From assembly GCF_017303275.1 (NCBI RefSeq), contig NZ_JAFKOJ010000002.1:828330-892329 (forward strand): a stretch of DNA of 64,000 nucleotides, in the 5' to 3' direction. Each line of letters opens with the position of its first letter. Within the stretch, counting starts at the first letter, position 1. This DNA is from Bacillus sp. NTK034. Lineage in GTDB: Bacteria > Bacillota > Bacilli > Bacillales > Cytobacillaceae. Position numbers and translations under genes: made by a program. The notes under the pieces were generated by a model, which searched no databases, was not told where the DNA came from, and saw only the letters and a program-made list of their open reading frames with translations. Positions 37,168 through 45,765 of the stretch are shown here, piece after piece.

Positions 37168-38616
37168 ATGGATATATACTCCATGATGCTTACAGTATTT
37201 TTAGTATTAAATATTATCCTGGCTGTTTTTGTTATCTTTCTGGAGCGAAGGGATGCAGGCGCCACATGGGCATGGCTCATGGTTTTGTTCTTTCTCCCTC
37301 TTCTTGGTTTTTTCATGTACCTCTTCTTTGGGCAGAATTTAACCAGAAGAAAGATGTTCCAATGGGAAGACCGTAAAAAGATTGGAATTGATGAACTGCT
37401 GAACAATCAGATCAGAGGAATCAAGGAAAAGGATTTCCATTTTCGAAATGACATAATTAAAAACTCCAAGGACCTTATATATATGCACCTTGTCAACAAT
37501 GATGCGGTGTTGACGCAGGACAACGAGGTCAGGATTTTTACAGATGGGAAAGAAAAGTTTAATTCGCTTGTGGAGGATATCAAAAATGCAGCCGATCACA
37601 TCCATCTGCAATATTATATCTTCAAGAGAGATAATCTGGGGAAAAGCTTAATCAATCTTTTGACGGAAAAGGCAAGGGAAGGCGTAAAAGTAAGGCTTCT
37701 CTATGATGAACTGGGCTCAAGAAGCCTGCATAAAAGGGTGTTTAAAGAGCTGATTGCGGCTGGTGGGGAGATTGAAGCCTTTTTCCCTTCCCGGCTGCAC
37801 TTTATCAACTTGAGAATTAATTACCGGAACCATCGCAAAATTGCCATTATTGACGGCCGAATTGGATATGTTGGCGGGTTTAATGTCGGGGATGAATATC
37901 TCGGGCTTAATCCAAAGTTTGGATATTGGCGTGATACTCATTTAAGAATCAGGGGGAGTGCTGTCCATTCCCTGCAGACCCGCTTTATCCTGGACTGGAA
38001 CCAGGCTTCGCATCGCCATGATATTTACTATGCTCCGGAGTATTTTCCGCTGGCCGAGTCTCGTGATAGCGTAGGGATGCAAATTGTTACCAGCGGGCCT
38101 GATTCGGAATGGGAACAGATTAAAAATGGGTATATAAAAATGGTTTCATCAGCCCGTAAATCTATTTATATCCAAACCCCCTATTTCATCCCGGACGCCA
38201 GTCTCCTGGATGCATTGAAAATAGCTGCATTATCTGGGGTGGAAGTGAACATTATGGTACCGAACAAGCCTGACCATATGTTTGTTTATTGGGCAACCTA
38301 CTCCTATATAGGGGAAATGTTAAAAGTAAATGCGAACATCTATATATATGAAAATGGCTTCATCCATGCAAAAACCTTGATTGTTGACGAGAAGGTTTCT
38401 TCGGTAGGAACCGCGAATATAGATGTTAGAAGCTTCAGGCTCAATTTTGAGGTAAATGCCTTTATATATGATGAGGATGTTTCGAAAGAACTGACTGAGA
38501 GCTTTCAGGAAGATGTCCAGCTATCAACTAACCTGACTGCAGAAGATTACAGAAATAGAGCCTTAAAAATCAAATTGAAAGAATCCATCTCAAGGCTTTT
38601 ATCGCCGATTTTATAA
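37168..38616 (+). CDS. cls: Cardiolipin synthase
   Basis: A 482-residue membrane-anchored phospholipase-D superfamily enzyme condensing two phosphatidylglycerols into cardiolipin. Two N-terminal transmembrane helices (about 8-25 and 35-52) precede two PLD domains with HKD motifs: NHRKIAIIDGRIGYVGGFNVGDEY near 215-240 and FIHAKTLIVDEKVSSVGTANID near 393-415. Length and order match ClsA of Bacillus. Bacilli have several paralogues, so the exact one cannot be fixed. Downstream is a bidirectional terminator shared with luxS. Confidence 0.93.
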   Translation: MDIYSMMLTVFLVLNIILAVFVIFLERRDAGATWAWLMVLFFLPLLGFFMYLFFGQNLTRRKMFQWEDRKKIGIDELLNNQIRGIKEKDFHFRNDIIKNSKDLIYMHLVNNDAVLTQDNEVRIFTDGKEKFNSLVEDIKNAADHIHLQYYIFKRDNLGKSLINLLTEKAREGVKVRLLYDELGSRSLHKRVFKELIAAGGEIEAFFPSRLHFINLRINYRNHRKIAIIDGRIGYVGGFNVGDEYLGLNPKFGYWRDTHLRIRGSAVHSLQTRFILDWNQASHRHDIYYAPEYFPLAESRDSVGMQIVTSGPDSEWEQIKNGYIKMVSSARKSIYIQTPYFIPDASLLDALKIAALSGVEVNIMVPNKPDHMFVYWATYSYIGEMLKVNANIYIYENGFIHAKTLIVDEKVSSVGTANIDVRSFRLNFEVNAFIYDEDVSKELTESFQEDVQLSTNLTAEDYRNRALKIKLKESISRLLSPIL

Positions 38617-38658
38617 AATGCAGTTATCGACTTACACAATTTTATACTTATCTTATTA

Positions 38659-38690
38659 TAAAACGGGCTGACCAGTCAGCCCGTTTTCTT
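38659..38690. terminator. Bidirectional terminator between cls and luxS
   Basis: AAAACGGGCTGAC and GTCAGCCCGTTTT form a perfect 13-bp stem between convergent stops. Confidence 0.9.
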
Positions 38691-39163
38691 TATGCAAAAA
38701 CCTGTTTCAATTCATCCTTCGATTGATCCAGCCAGAACCTCATAAGACGTTTTGCACCTTCAAGATCATGAAGTTTTGCCTGTCCGCATTGCTTCTCATT
38801 TGCAGCAGGAATCTCGGTTATTTCAACCGCATCTTGCATTGTAGCTTCAAGCAGATCGATTATTTCTTCAACTGAAGGCTCTCCGCTAACGACTAGATAA
38901 TAGCCTGTCTGGCAGCCCATCGGGGAAATATCAATAATATCAAAATGATTATATTTCTCTGCATGTGTACGGATATTAAAAGCAAGCAGATGCTCAAGTG
39001 TGTGAATGACATCCGGCTTCATCGCCTGCTTATTTGGCTGGCAGAAACGGATATCAAACTTGTTAACTAAACCGTCACTTCCCACTTTATGGACACCGCA
39101 GTGCCTCACATATGGAGCTTTAACAGCGTGGTGGTCCAATTCGAAACTTTCTACTGAAGGCAT
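38690..39163 (-). CDS. luxS: S-ribosylhomocysteine lyase LuxS
   Basis: A 157-residue LuxS that converts S-ribosylhomocysteine to homocysteine and the AI-2 precursor DPD. Metal ligands are His54 and His58 in HTLEH (with catalytic Glu57) and Cys126 in KQCGQAK; catalytic Cys84 lies in [10 protein letters not shown]. All key residues are intact. It recycles the SAM by-product made from the product of metK, 12 kb away. It is followed here, as in B. subtilis, by the ytjA and ytiB region. Confidence 0.96.
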   Translation of the reverse strand: MPSVESFELDHHAVKAPYVRHCGVHKVGSDGLVNKFDIRFCQPNKQAMKPDVIHTLEHLLAFNIRTHAEKYNHFDIIDISPMGCQTGYYLVVSGEPSVEEIIDLLEATMQDAVEITEIPAANEKQCGQAKLHDLEGAKRLMRFWLDQSKDELKQVFA

Positions 39164-39304
39164 TCAAAACACTCCCCTAAAGTTTTCCTTTTATTATAAC
39201 GCAATATCCGACTAAATACATCAAATTAATATGAAAATTATGACGTTTTCACGATTATATGTTATTTTAAAAGAAAATATGTTTTAACCAGGAAAGGTAA
39301 TGCC

Positions 39305-39544
39305 ATGATCAAAAAAATATTGATTTTGATATTTCGTTTCTATCAAATTGTGATTTCCCCGCTGAAGCCACCAACATGCCGGTTTTATCCGACTTGTTCC
39401 CATTATGGGCTGGAGTCTGTTAAGCGATTCGGCGCCCTAAAGGGCGGCTGGCTGACTATAAAACGGATTTTAAAATGTCATCCCTTTCATCCAGGCGGTG
39501 TTGACCTTGTTCCGGAGGAATGGCACAAAAAGAAAAAGAATTAA
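39305..39544 (+). CDS. yidD: Membrane protein insertion efficiency factor YidD (YtjA)
   Basis: A 79-residue YidD-family protein with an amphipathic N-terminus ([38 protein letters not shown]) and the three conserved cysteines, two in TCRFYPTC and one in [10 protein letters not shown], plus a basic tail. YidD helps YidC/Oxa1 insert membrane proteins. The gene overlaps the convergent carbonic anhydrase stop by 4 bp, as in B. subtilis ytjA/ytiB. Confidence 0.93.
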   Translation: MIKKILILIFRFYQIVISPLKPPTCRFYPTCSHYGLESVKRFGALKGGWLTIKRILKCHPFHPGGVDLVPEEWHKKKKN

Positions 39545-40113
39545 CCCTCGTATCCGTCCACTACCAGATCAAGCTTGCCTGTGCCAGGATGTATAACAAG
39601 CCCATGCACAGGCACATCTGCAGGCATTAAGGGGTGCTTTTTCACCATATGGACGCTATGGGATACACTATCCTCTACATTTTCAAATCCTCTTAGCCAG
39701 TCCTCTGCAGCAATTCCTGAGTATGTCATCGTATCCAATGCATCCTCGGTAATGCCTCTCTCCTTCATGCAACTGACAACCGCATCAGCCTTCATTCCGC
39801 TCATCCCGCAGTCATGATGGCCAATAACAAACACTTCTTTCGCCTGCAGCTGGTAAACAGCTACTAATATGCTTCTCATAATGCTGCCAAACGGATGCGT
39901 TACTAAAGCACCTGCATTTTTGATAATTTTCACATCACCGTTTCTTACATTGAGCGCTTTTGGCAGAAGCTCCACTAAACGTGTGTCCATGCAAGTCAAG
40001 ATAACCATTTTCTTATTAGGGAATTTCGTTGTTTCAAATTCTTCATACTTTTTTTCTTCAACAAATTGCTGATTATGGTCTAAGATTTCTTCTAAAAGTT
40101 TCATTTGTTCCAC
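39541..40113 (-). CDS. ytiB: Beta-class carbonic anhydrase YtiB
   Basis: A 190-residue beta-carbonic anhydrase. Zinc ligands are Cys41 in CMDTRL, with Asp43 and Arg45 forming the dyad, and His99 or His100 and Cys102 in GHHDCGM. It hydrates CO2 to bicarbonate in the cytosol. It belongs to the plant-like type D group. Convergent with yidD, with a 4-bp overlap of coding ends and no terminator visible between them. Confidence 0.9.
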   Translation of the reverse strand: MEQMKLLEEILDHNQQFVEEKKYEEFETTKFPNKKMVILTCMDTRLVELLPKALNVRNGDVKIIKNAGALVTHPFGSIMRSILVAVYQLQAKEVFVIGHHDCGMSGMKADAVVSCMKERGITEDALDTMTYSGIAAEDWLRGFENVEDSVSHSVHMVKKHPLMPADVPVHGLVIHPGTGKLDLVVDGYEG

Positions 40114-40294
40114 TCCTGTCTTTTATACATTCCTTTACTTTAAGCAGGCATAAATGCTGCAATACTTGAGTAAAAGATGTCAATACTAATGATGACCTTT
40201 AACAGGCATCTATATTTATGATACATAAAGCTTGAGCTTCAAACAAATTTTTATCCTTGATTTTTAGCTGGATATTTTGTAAGATAACTAAGTG

Positions 40295-40315
40295 AAATCG
40301 TAATGATTACGTATT
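40295..40315. promoter_or_regulatory. Zur box upstream of the zinc-binding lipoprotein gene (distal)
   Basis: AAATCGTAATGATTACGTATT fits the Zur consensus AAATCGTAATNATTACGATTT at nearly every position. It lies about 120 bp upstream of the start codon. The rest of 40114-40436 has no gene. Confidence 0.88.
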
Positions 40316-40397
40316 ATTAATCACCTGGACGCTGAGTGCGGCAATTAACTGAATTAACTGCCCTAATAAACATTATCTAAAATATAGTCCGTGCTTT

Positions 40398-40418
40398 AAA
40401 TCGTAATAACTACGTTTT
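40398..40418. promoter_or_regulatory. Zur box upstream of the zinc-binding lipoprotein gene (proximal)
   Basis: AAATCGTAATAACTACGTTTT is a second, slightly weaker Zur box (TAACTA in place of TGATTA at the centre), 18 bp before the start codon and next to the ribosome site, well placed to block transcription or initiation. Confidence 0.8.
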
Positions 40419-40436
40419 ATAAAAGGAGGAGAAAAA

Positions 40437-41474
40437 ATGACAAAGAAATGGTTAGTATTTATTCTAGGCCTAACTCTTGTTCTATCAGGATGCTCAGAGG
40501 AAAAGCCAGAGGAAAACAGCAGCAATAAAACTAAGGTTTATACAACTGTGTACCCGCTTCAATATTTTACTGAACGAATCGGAGGGGATGCGTTAGAAGT
40601 TGAAACCATCTATCCTCCCGGATCGGATGAACACACTTTTGAACCATCACAAAAAGATATGATGAAGCTGGCTGATTCAGATCTTTTTATTTTTATAGGA
40701 CTCGGTCTTGAAGGCTTTGTGGAAAATGCAAAAGAGACATTGAAAAATGAAAAAGTTAAAATGGTCGCTGCAGGAGAAAATATCGAATTTGTTCACTCAG
40801 ATGAAAATCATGATCCTGCCCATGAAGACGAAGGACATTCTGATGAAGCTGAGCATGAAGAAGAACATGCTGATGAACACGGTGCTGAATCTGAAGAGGG
40901 CCATGATCATGAAGGGGAATCCGAAGAGGGCCATGATCATAACCATGGAGATATCGACCCCCATGTTTGGCTGGATCCTTTATACTCCAAAGAATTGGCT
41001 GAATCAATTAAAGATGCTTTAGTAGAAAAGATGCCTGAGCAGAAGGAGCAATTTGAACAGAATTATTTGGAGCTTGCTGAGGAGCTCGATAATCTTCATA
41101 ATGATTTTGAGCAGACAGTTCAAAATGCTGTGCATAAGGAATTCATTGTTTCACACGCAGCATATGGATATTGGGAAGACCGATATGGTTTGGATCAAAT
41201 CAGTGTATCCGGGTTAAACTCTTCCAGCGAGCCTACTCAGAAAGAACTGCAGAAAATCATTGCGGAAGCAAAAGAACATGACTTGAAATATGTCTTTTTT
41301 GAACAGAATGTCAGCTCGAGACTGACTGAAACTCTGCAAAAGGAAATCGGCGCAAAACCGTTAATGCTTCATAATTTATCGGTCCTGACGGAAGAAAATA
41401 TTAAAGAAAACCAAACGTATTTTACATTAATGAACGAAAATCTTGCTGCCCTTGAAAAAGCTCTAAATGAATAA
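40437..41474 (+). CDS. znuA: Zinc ABC transporter substrate-binding lipoprotein (ZnuA/AdcA-like)
   Basis: A 345-residue cluster A-I metal-binding lipoprotein. The signal peptide MTKKWLVFILGLTLVL ends in lipobox LSGC (Cys19). Zinc ligand histidines are expected at His66 (SDEHTFEPS), His176 (DIDPHVWLDP) and in VSHAAYGYW. A His/Asp/Glu-rich loop covers about 120-170, with an internal duplication of ESEEGHDHEG/ESEEGHDHNH. Such loops capture zinc for high-affinity uptake. Two Zur boxes lie upstream, so it is induced by zinc starvation. No ATPase or permease gene follows, so it must work with a transporter encoded elsewhere. Confidence 0.92.
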   Translation: MTKKWLVFILGLTLVLSGCSEEKPEENSSNKTKVYTTVYPLQYFTERIGGDALEVETIYPPGSDEHTFEPSQKDMMKLADSDLFIFIGLGLEGFVENAKETLKNEKVKMVAAGENIEFVHSDENHDPAHEDEGHSDEAEHEEEHADEHGAESEEGHDHEGESEEGHDHNHGDIDPHVWLDPLYSKELAESIKDALVEKMPEQKEQFEQNYLELAEELDNLHNDFEQTVQNAVHKEFIVSHAAYGYWEDRYGLDQISVSGLNSSSEPTQKELQKIIAEAKEHDLKYVFFEQNVSSRLTETLQKEIGAKPLMLHNLSVLTEENIKENQTYFTLMNENLAALEKALNE

Positions 41475-41479
41475 ATACT

Positions 41480-41506
41480 TTCACCTCCCGGCTTGGGAGG
41501 TTTTTT
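41480..41506 (+). terminator. Terminator after znuA
   Basis: ACCTCCC, loop GGCTT and GGGAGGT followed by TTTTTTC, 6 bp past the stop. Confidence 0.85.
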
Positions 41507-41659
41507 CATTTAAAAACAGTCCAAACTTGACAATTCCTTCAAATACCATGTCTGAATCCAAAGACTCTGCAAAAAATAAAAAAGACCCTGGTACCCAGGT
41601 GCCGCCCGAAATTTGCAATTTTCGGCTTGGTCATATTTTCTGCTTAGGAGTGATCAGCA

Positions 41660-41818
41660 ATGGCAAAAGATGTCCTATGTGAAGTTAATAACTGCACTTT
41701 CTGGAAAAATGGGAACCGATGCAGTGCAGACCAAATATACGTAGTCAGCCATACTGGCGAAACTGCAGACAACAGCAAAGAAACAGACTGCAAAACGTTC
41801 GAGCCTCATGACCTTTAA
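41660..41818 (+). CDS. DUF1540 small cysteine protein
   Basis: A 52-residue protein too short for most gene callers. It begins MAKDVLCEVNNCTFWKNGNR and ends DCKTFEPHDL, with four cysteines at 7, 12, 21 and 44. The C-x4-C-x8-C-x22-C layout and the CSADQIYVVSHTG block are the DUF1540 signature, a likely small metal-binding module found in spore formers. AGGAG lies about 10 bp before ATG 41660. The gene follows znuA by 185 bp with a terminator between, and it has its own terminator. Function is unknown; zinc or iron binding is inferred. Confidence 0.85.
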   Translation: MAKDVLCEVNNCTFWKNGNRCSADQIYVVSHTGETADNSKETDCKTFEPHDL

Positions 41819-41821
41819 TGG

Positions 41822-41848
41822 GTGACAGCACCTAAAGGGTGTTGTCGT
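41822..41848 (+). terminator. Terminator after the DUF1540 gene
   Basis: GACAGCACC, loop TAAA and GGGTGTTGTC followed by GTTTGG. A second possible terminator stem (AAAAGCG with CGCTTTT, then GTGTTTTTTA) follows at 41884-41916. Confidence 0.65.
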
Positions 41849-41989
41849 TTGGCGGTTTTGCATTTCATTGAATAAGGCTGCAAAAGCGGTGCATTTTATG
41901 TATCGCTTTTGTGTTTTTTATATAAACAAGTTTATTAAGATTTTTACCGGGAATGTATAGAGTAACAACAACTTTTAGGAGTGATACAA

Positions 41990-42097
41990 ATGTTATCAAC
42001 CATTATTTTGCTTGGAGCTGCTTTTGCTGCTGCTGCCGGATTAAGCTCCTTTGCCATTAAAGAGGATTCATTTATTCAAGACGAAATTACACAATAA
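41990..42097 (+). CDS. Very small membrane protein (35 residues)
   Basis: ATG 41990 follows a strong ribosome site (TAGGAGTG, 8 bp upstream) and opens a 35-codon frame, MLSTIILLGAAFAAAAGLSSFAIKEDSFIQDEITQ. It has one hydrophobic helix (about 3-22) and a short acidic tail. A clean intrinsic terminator starts 7 bp after the stop, so the unit has every mark of a real transcript with a micropeptide. I do not recognise a family. It lies between the DUF1540 gene and the convergent menC. Confidence 0.6.
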   Translation: MLSTIILLGAAFAAAAGLSSFAIKEDSFIQDEITQ

Positions 42098-42103
42098 TTT
42101 ATA

Positions 42104-42134
42104 ATAAAAGGCGCTGATCATGCGCCTTATTTTT
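42104..42134 (+). terminator. Terminator after the 35-residue gene
   Basis: AAGGCGC, loop TGATCAT and GCGCCTT followed by ATTTTTTTTG. Confidence 0.88.
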
Positions 42135-42146
42135 TTTGCAATAATA

Positions 42147-42186
42147 TGAAAACCGCAATTCTGACAAATAGAGAAATGCGGTTTTT
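42147..42186 (-). terminator. menC terminator
   Basis: AACCGCA and TGCGGTT arms, about 20 bases apart, with T-runs on both sides, just past the menC stop at 42190. Confidence 0.75.
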
Positions 42187-42189
42187 TAC

Positions 42190-43296
42190 TTATAAAGCAA
42201 TGCTTTCTTTTGAGGTGCAAACTTCGTTCAGCCTTTTTTCATTAATCCCATAACCGATTCCCGGCTTATCAGGAACTTTTATCATCCCGTTTTCAACGGT
42301 GACTTCGGGCAGAATGATGTCTTCTTCCCAATACCTCCCCGACGCTGAAATATCACCTGGAATTGAAAAACCCTCCATAGAGGCAAGAGCAATATTATGT
42401 GCACGGGAGATACCGAATTCCAGCATGCCTCCACACCAGACCTGGATCCCTTTATCCAGGCAATAATCATGAATCTTCTTTGCTGTCCCCAGACCTCCAA
42501 CCCGGCCAATCTTAATATTGATGACTTTACAGCTTCCCAGCTCGACAGCTCTCCTGGCATCATTAAAGGTGACAATACTCTCATCCAGGCAAATTGGAGT
42601 CTTCAGTTCTTTCTGAAGCTTTGCATGATCAACAATATCATCATATTCCAGCGGCTGTTCAATCATCAGCAGCCCGAATTCATCAAGCCTTTTTAAATGT
42701 TCAATGTCGTTCAATGAGTAAGCTGAATTAGCATCTGCCATGATTGGCAAATCGGGATAAAAGCGGCGGATCTCTGAAATAAATTCATAATCGTTCGCGG
42801 GGCTGATCTTTATTTTGACCCTTTGATAGCCGCTTTCCAGATAGTATTCAATTTGCCTTCTTACTTCTTCCTTTGTTTTAGCGCCAACAACCACGCCGGA
42901 TGGAATCAATTCCCGCTGGCCGCCTATATATTTTGATAGAGAAATATCTTCTTTTTTGGCTGCCAAGTCCCATAAAGCCGTCTCAAGTGCTGCTTTCGCC
43001 ATTTGATTCCTTCTGAAGACGTCAAAAACCCGGCCTGCTTCTGAAGGATGCTTTATATTCGCATTACGCATTATTGGGATAAGGAATTCTTTTAGCATAT
43101 GATAGCTCGTTTCAACCGTTTCCTCCGTATACCAGGGTGAAGAAAAAGCGACTCCTTCCCCGTAGCCTTTTCGTCCTTCTTGATCGATTACCTCAACAAT
43201 AATTCCGTCTCTATCCTTCACTGTCCCTAAATGCGTGTAAAAAGGAGTTTTCAAAGGCATCGTGATTTTATATAAAGTAATTGTCTTTATATCCAT
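42190..43296 (-). CDS. menC: o-Succinylbenzoate synthase
   Basis: A 368-residue enolase-superfamily enzyme that dehydrates SHCHC to o-succinylbenzoate in menaquinone synthesis. The active-site lysine is in YQRVKIKISPAND, metal ligands follow in IMADANSAY, IEQPLEYDD and CLDESI, and the second lysine in CKVINIKIGRVGG. The start is ATG 43296 (MDIKTITLYK), one base after the menE stop, with GAGGAAAG upstream; the longer frame to 43317 only overlaps menE. It is the last gene of the menE-menC pair. Confidence 0.93.
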   Translation of the reverse strand: MDIKTITLYKITMPLKTPFYTHLGTVKDRDGIIVEVIDQEGRKGYGEGVAFSSPWYTEETVETSYHMLKEFLIPIMRNANIKHPSEAGRVFDVFRRNQMAKAALETALWDLAAKKEDISLSKYIGGQRELIPSGVVVGAKTKEEVRRQIEYYLESGYQRVKIKISPANDYEFISEIRRFYPDLPIMADANSAYSLNDIEHLKRLDEFGLLMIEQPLEYDDIVDHAKLQKELKTPICLDESIVTFNDARRAVELGSCKVINIKIGRVGGLGTAKKIHDYCLDKGIQVWCGGMLEFGISRAHNIALASMEGFSIPGDISASGRYWEEDIILPEVTVENGMIKVPDKPGIGYGINEKRLNEVCTSKESIAL

Positions 43297-43297
43297 G

Positions 43298-44785
43298 CTA
43301 ATTCCCGCTTTCCTCAAGCAGTTCCCGAAGTTTTCTTCTTAAAATCTTTTTTGAAGCGTTCCTCGGGATTTCATTAATGATGATTAGTTTTTTAGGTGCT
43401 TTATACTTCGCCAGCTTCTCAAAGCAGTACTTCATCACTTCTTTTTCATCCAGATTCTCGTCTCCAGCAATAAAGGCGACAGGCACTTCACCCCAAACAT
43501 CGTCCTTCATGCCAATGACCCCTGCATCCGATATTTGGGAGTGAGAAATAAGAACACCCTCGACTTCAGCCGGATAGATATTTTCTCCGCCTGAAATAAT
43601 TAAATCGGACCGCCGATCAAGCACAAATAAAAATCCTTCTTTATCCACATATCCAATATCTCCAGTTGAAAGCCAGCCACCCTTTAGTCTTTCGGCTGTT
43701 TCCTCTTTTCGGTTTAAATACCCTTTTGTCACATTTGGACCTTTTACAAGAATTTCTCCCGCTTCCCCGGGGTCAGCATGCTTCCCATTTGGAGCAGCAA
43801 CTTTCAGCTGGGAAGGAAATAAAGGCTTACCGGCGGAACCCAATTTGCTGAGACTGTATTCCGGAGCCAGTGTAACAATCTGTGACGAAGTTTCTGTCAT
43901 TCCGTAAGTCTGGTAAACAGGGATTCCCTTATCCCTGCAATCTTCCAGAAGGGATTTCGCTGCGGGCCCTCCTCCTAATAACATACATCTGAAATACTCC
44001 GGCAGCTTTTCACCTTTAAGTGCATCTGCTATCCTGGTCAGCATTGTACTTACAACAGACATGATGGTCACTTTCTCGATGGAAATGGCCTCAATAGCCT
44101 TCTCTTCATGGAAAGATTCAAAAAGAACCATTTTCATGCCATAGATAATGCTGCGCATTAAAATGGAATAGCCGCTAATATGAAAAATCGGGACAGCACA
44201 CAGCCAGCTGTCGTTTTCATTCAACCCTAAATTCAATGCAGACCCCACTGCACTCCACCAATGATTTCCATAGGTTTGCAGTACACCTTTCGGATTGCCG
44301 GTTGTACCGGATGTATACATGACCGTACAAACCTCATCAAGACTTATCTCTTCTACTAATAACGGCTCATGGGGAACTTTCCTGAATAGCTCTTCTTTAT
44401 GGATTGCCGAAATTTCTCCTAAAGAGTTTACAACCCTTTGGCTTACTTCACTAAATGTATTCTCAGTTAAGAGGAAAGCGGACTTCGAATCATTCATTTG
44501 CCAAATCAATTCCTCCGCAGTCAGCCTGTTATTTAATATGACGGCCTTTACATCGAGTAGCTGCAGGGCCAAAAGAATAAAAACAGTGTCTTCATGATTT
44601 CGGAGAAGGACACCTGCAAATTGTCCTCTCATGCATCCAGCAGCCTGCAACTGTCCCGCTATCGTGTATGCACGCTCATATACTTCCGAAAATGTATAGG
44701 TTTTCCCCAAAAAGGAAAGGGCAGGGCGATCGGGGGTTAAAAAAGTCCGCTTTTGAAGAAAATTCGGCACTAATTGCGCTTCCAT
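43298..44785 (-). CDS. menE: o-Succinylbenzoate-CoA ligase
   Basis: A 495-residue acyl-adenylating ligase that makes OSB-CoA. The AMP-binding P-loop-like motif is MYTSGTTGNPKGV, followed by YGMTETSSQIV, GWLSTGDIG and the hinge LDRRSDLIISGGENIYPAEVE with the catalytic lysine near the end (RNASKKILRR). Two adjacent Met codons exist; the second (44785) is better spaced from GAGGAG. It is separated from menB by a terminator hairpin, so it may have its own promoter. Confidence 0.94.
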   Translation of the reverse strand: MEAQLVPNFLQKRTFLTPDRPALSFLGKTYTFSEVYERAYTIAGQLQAAGCMRGQFAGVLLRNHEDTVFILLALQLLDVKAVILNNRLTAEELIWQMNDSKSAFLLTENTFSEVSQRVVNSLGEISAIHKEELFRKVPHEPLLVEEISLDEVCTVMYTSGTTGNPKGVLQTYGNHWWSAVGSALNLGLNENDSWLCAVPIFHISGYSILMRSIIYGMKMVLFESFHEEKAIEAISIEKVTIMSVVSTMLTRIADALKGEKLPEYFRCMLLGGGPAAKSLLEDCRDKGIPVYQTYGMTETSSQIVTLAPEYSLSKLGSAGKPLFPSQLKVAAPNGKHADPGEAGEILVKGPNVTKGYLNRKEETAERLKGGWLSTGDIGYVDKEGFLFVLDRRSDLIISGGENIYPAEVEGVLISHSQISDAGVIGMKDDVWGEVPVAFIAGDENLDEKEVMKYCFEKLAKYKAPKKLIIINEIPRNASKKILRRKLRELLEESGN

Positions 44786-44821
44786 CATAAACTCCTCATT
44801 TCATGCGATTCTTCATATAAA

Positions 44822-44851
44822 AACAGCCTGATGGCAAGCCATCAAGCTGAA
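44822..44851 (-). terminator. Terminator between menB and menE
   Basis: AGC-TTGATGGC and GCCATCA-GGCT form a stem followed on the minus strand by GTTTTTATAT, 16 bp past the menB stop. It splits the men genes into FDHB and EC transcripts, at least partly. Confidence 0.8.
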
Positions 44852-44866
44852 AAAATTCATATTCAA

Positions 44867-45688
44867 TCAAGGGAAACGCGGGAATTGGCCGAAGTCAGGC
44901 TTGCGTTTTTCTTTAAATGCGTCACGGCCTTCTTTCGCTTCATCCGTTGTATAGTATAGAAGTGTTGCATCTCCGGCGAATTGCTGGATTCCTGCAAGCC
45001 CATCAGTATCGGCATTGAAGGCAGCCTTCAAGAAGCGGATAGCCGTCGGGCTCTTCTCAAGTATTTCTTCACACCACTTAATTGTTTCTTCTTCCACTTT
45101 CTCAAGCGGCACCACTGTATTAACAAGCCCCATATCTAAAGCTTCCTGAGCCCCGTACTGGCGGCACAGATACCAAATTTCGCGTGCTTTCTTATGGCCC
45201 ACGATTCTGGCAAGATATCCTGAACCATAACCTGCATCGAAGCTTCCTACTTTAGGTCCTGTTTGTCCGAATACAGCGTTATCTGCTGCAATCGTTAAGT
45301 CACATACGATATGAAGGACATGTCCTCCGCCAATCGCATAGCCTTTTACCATTGCAATAACCGGCTTAGGAATAACACGGATCAGGCGCTGCAAATCCAG
45401 TACATTTAAACGGGGGATCTGGTCGTCGCCTACATATCCGCCATGTCCTCTGACAGATTGGTCTCCGCCTGAACAAAATGCTTTGTCTCCGGCACCCGTT
45501 AGGACAATTACACCTACATTTTCATCATCGCGTGCGTACGCAAATGCATCAATTAATTCCATTACCGTTCTTGGAGTAAAGGCATTATGGACTTGCGGTC
45601 TGTTAATCGTAATTTTCGCAATTCCATTGTATGTTTCATAAATGATTTCTTCGTACTGTTTTCCTGCAACCCATTCAACAGCTGACAT
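44867..45688 (-). CDS. menB: 1,4-Dihydroxy-2-naphthoyl-CoA synthase
   Basis: A 273-residue crotonase-fold enzyme closing the second ring from OSB-CoA. The oxyanion-hole blocks are [16 protein letters not shown] and the glycine-rich [44 protein letters not shown] and the C-terminal [22 protein letters not shown] are MenB hallmarks. Length is normal. It follows menH by 77 bp and is ended by a terminator. Confidence 0.96.
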   Translation of the reverse strand: MSAVEWVAGKQYEEIIYETYNGIAKITINRPQVHNAFTPRTVMELIDAFAYARDDENVGVIVLTGAGDKAFCSGGDQSVRGHGGYVGDDQIPRLNVLDLQRLIRVIPKPVIAMVKGYAIGGGHVLHIVCDLTIAADNAVFGQTGPKVGSFDAGYGSGYLARIVGHKKAREIWYLCRQYGAQEALDMGLVNTVVPLEKVEEETIKWCEEILEKSPTAIRFLKAAFNADTDGLAGIQQFAGDATLLYYTTDEAKEGRDAFKEKRKPDFGQFPRFP

Positions 45689-45765
45689 ACATGAATCCTC
45701 CTTAATATGTATTAGAAAGCGTTAATTGCCGCACCGGCTTTTTCTGCAGCAAATGATATTATTCC

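Noticed and set aside
41467..41682. 71-codon frame after znuA
   Set aside because: It overlaps the znuA terminator and the DUF1540 gene, and has no ribosome site.
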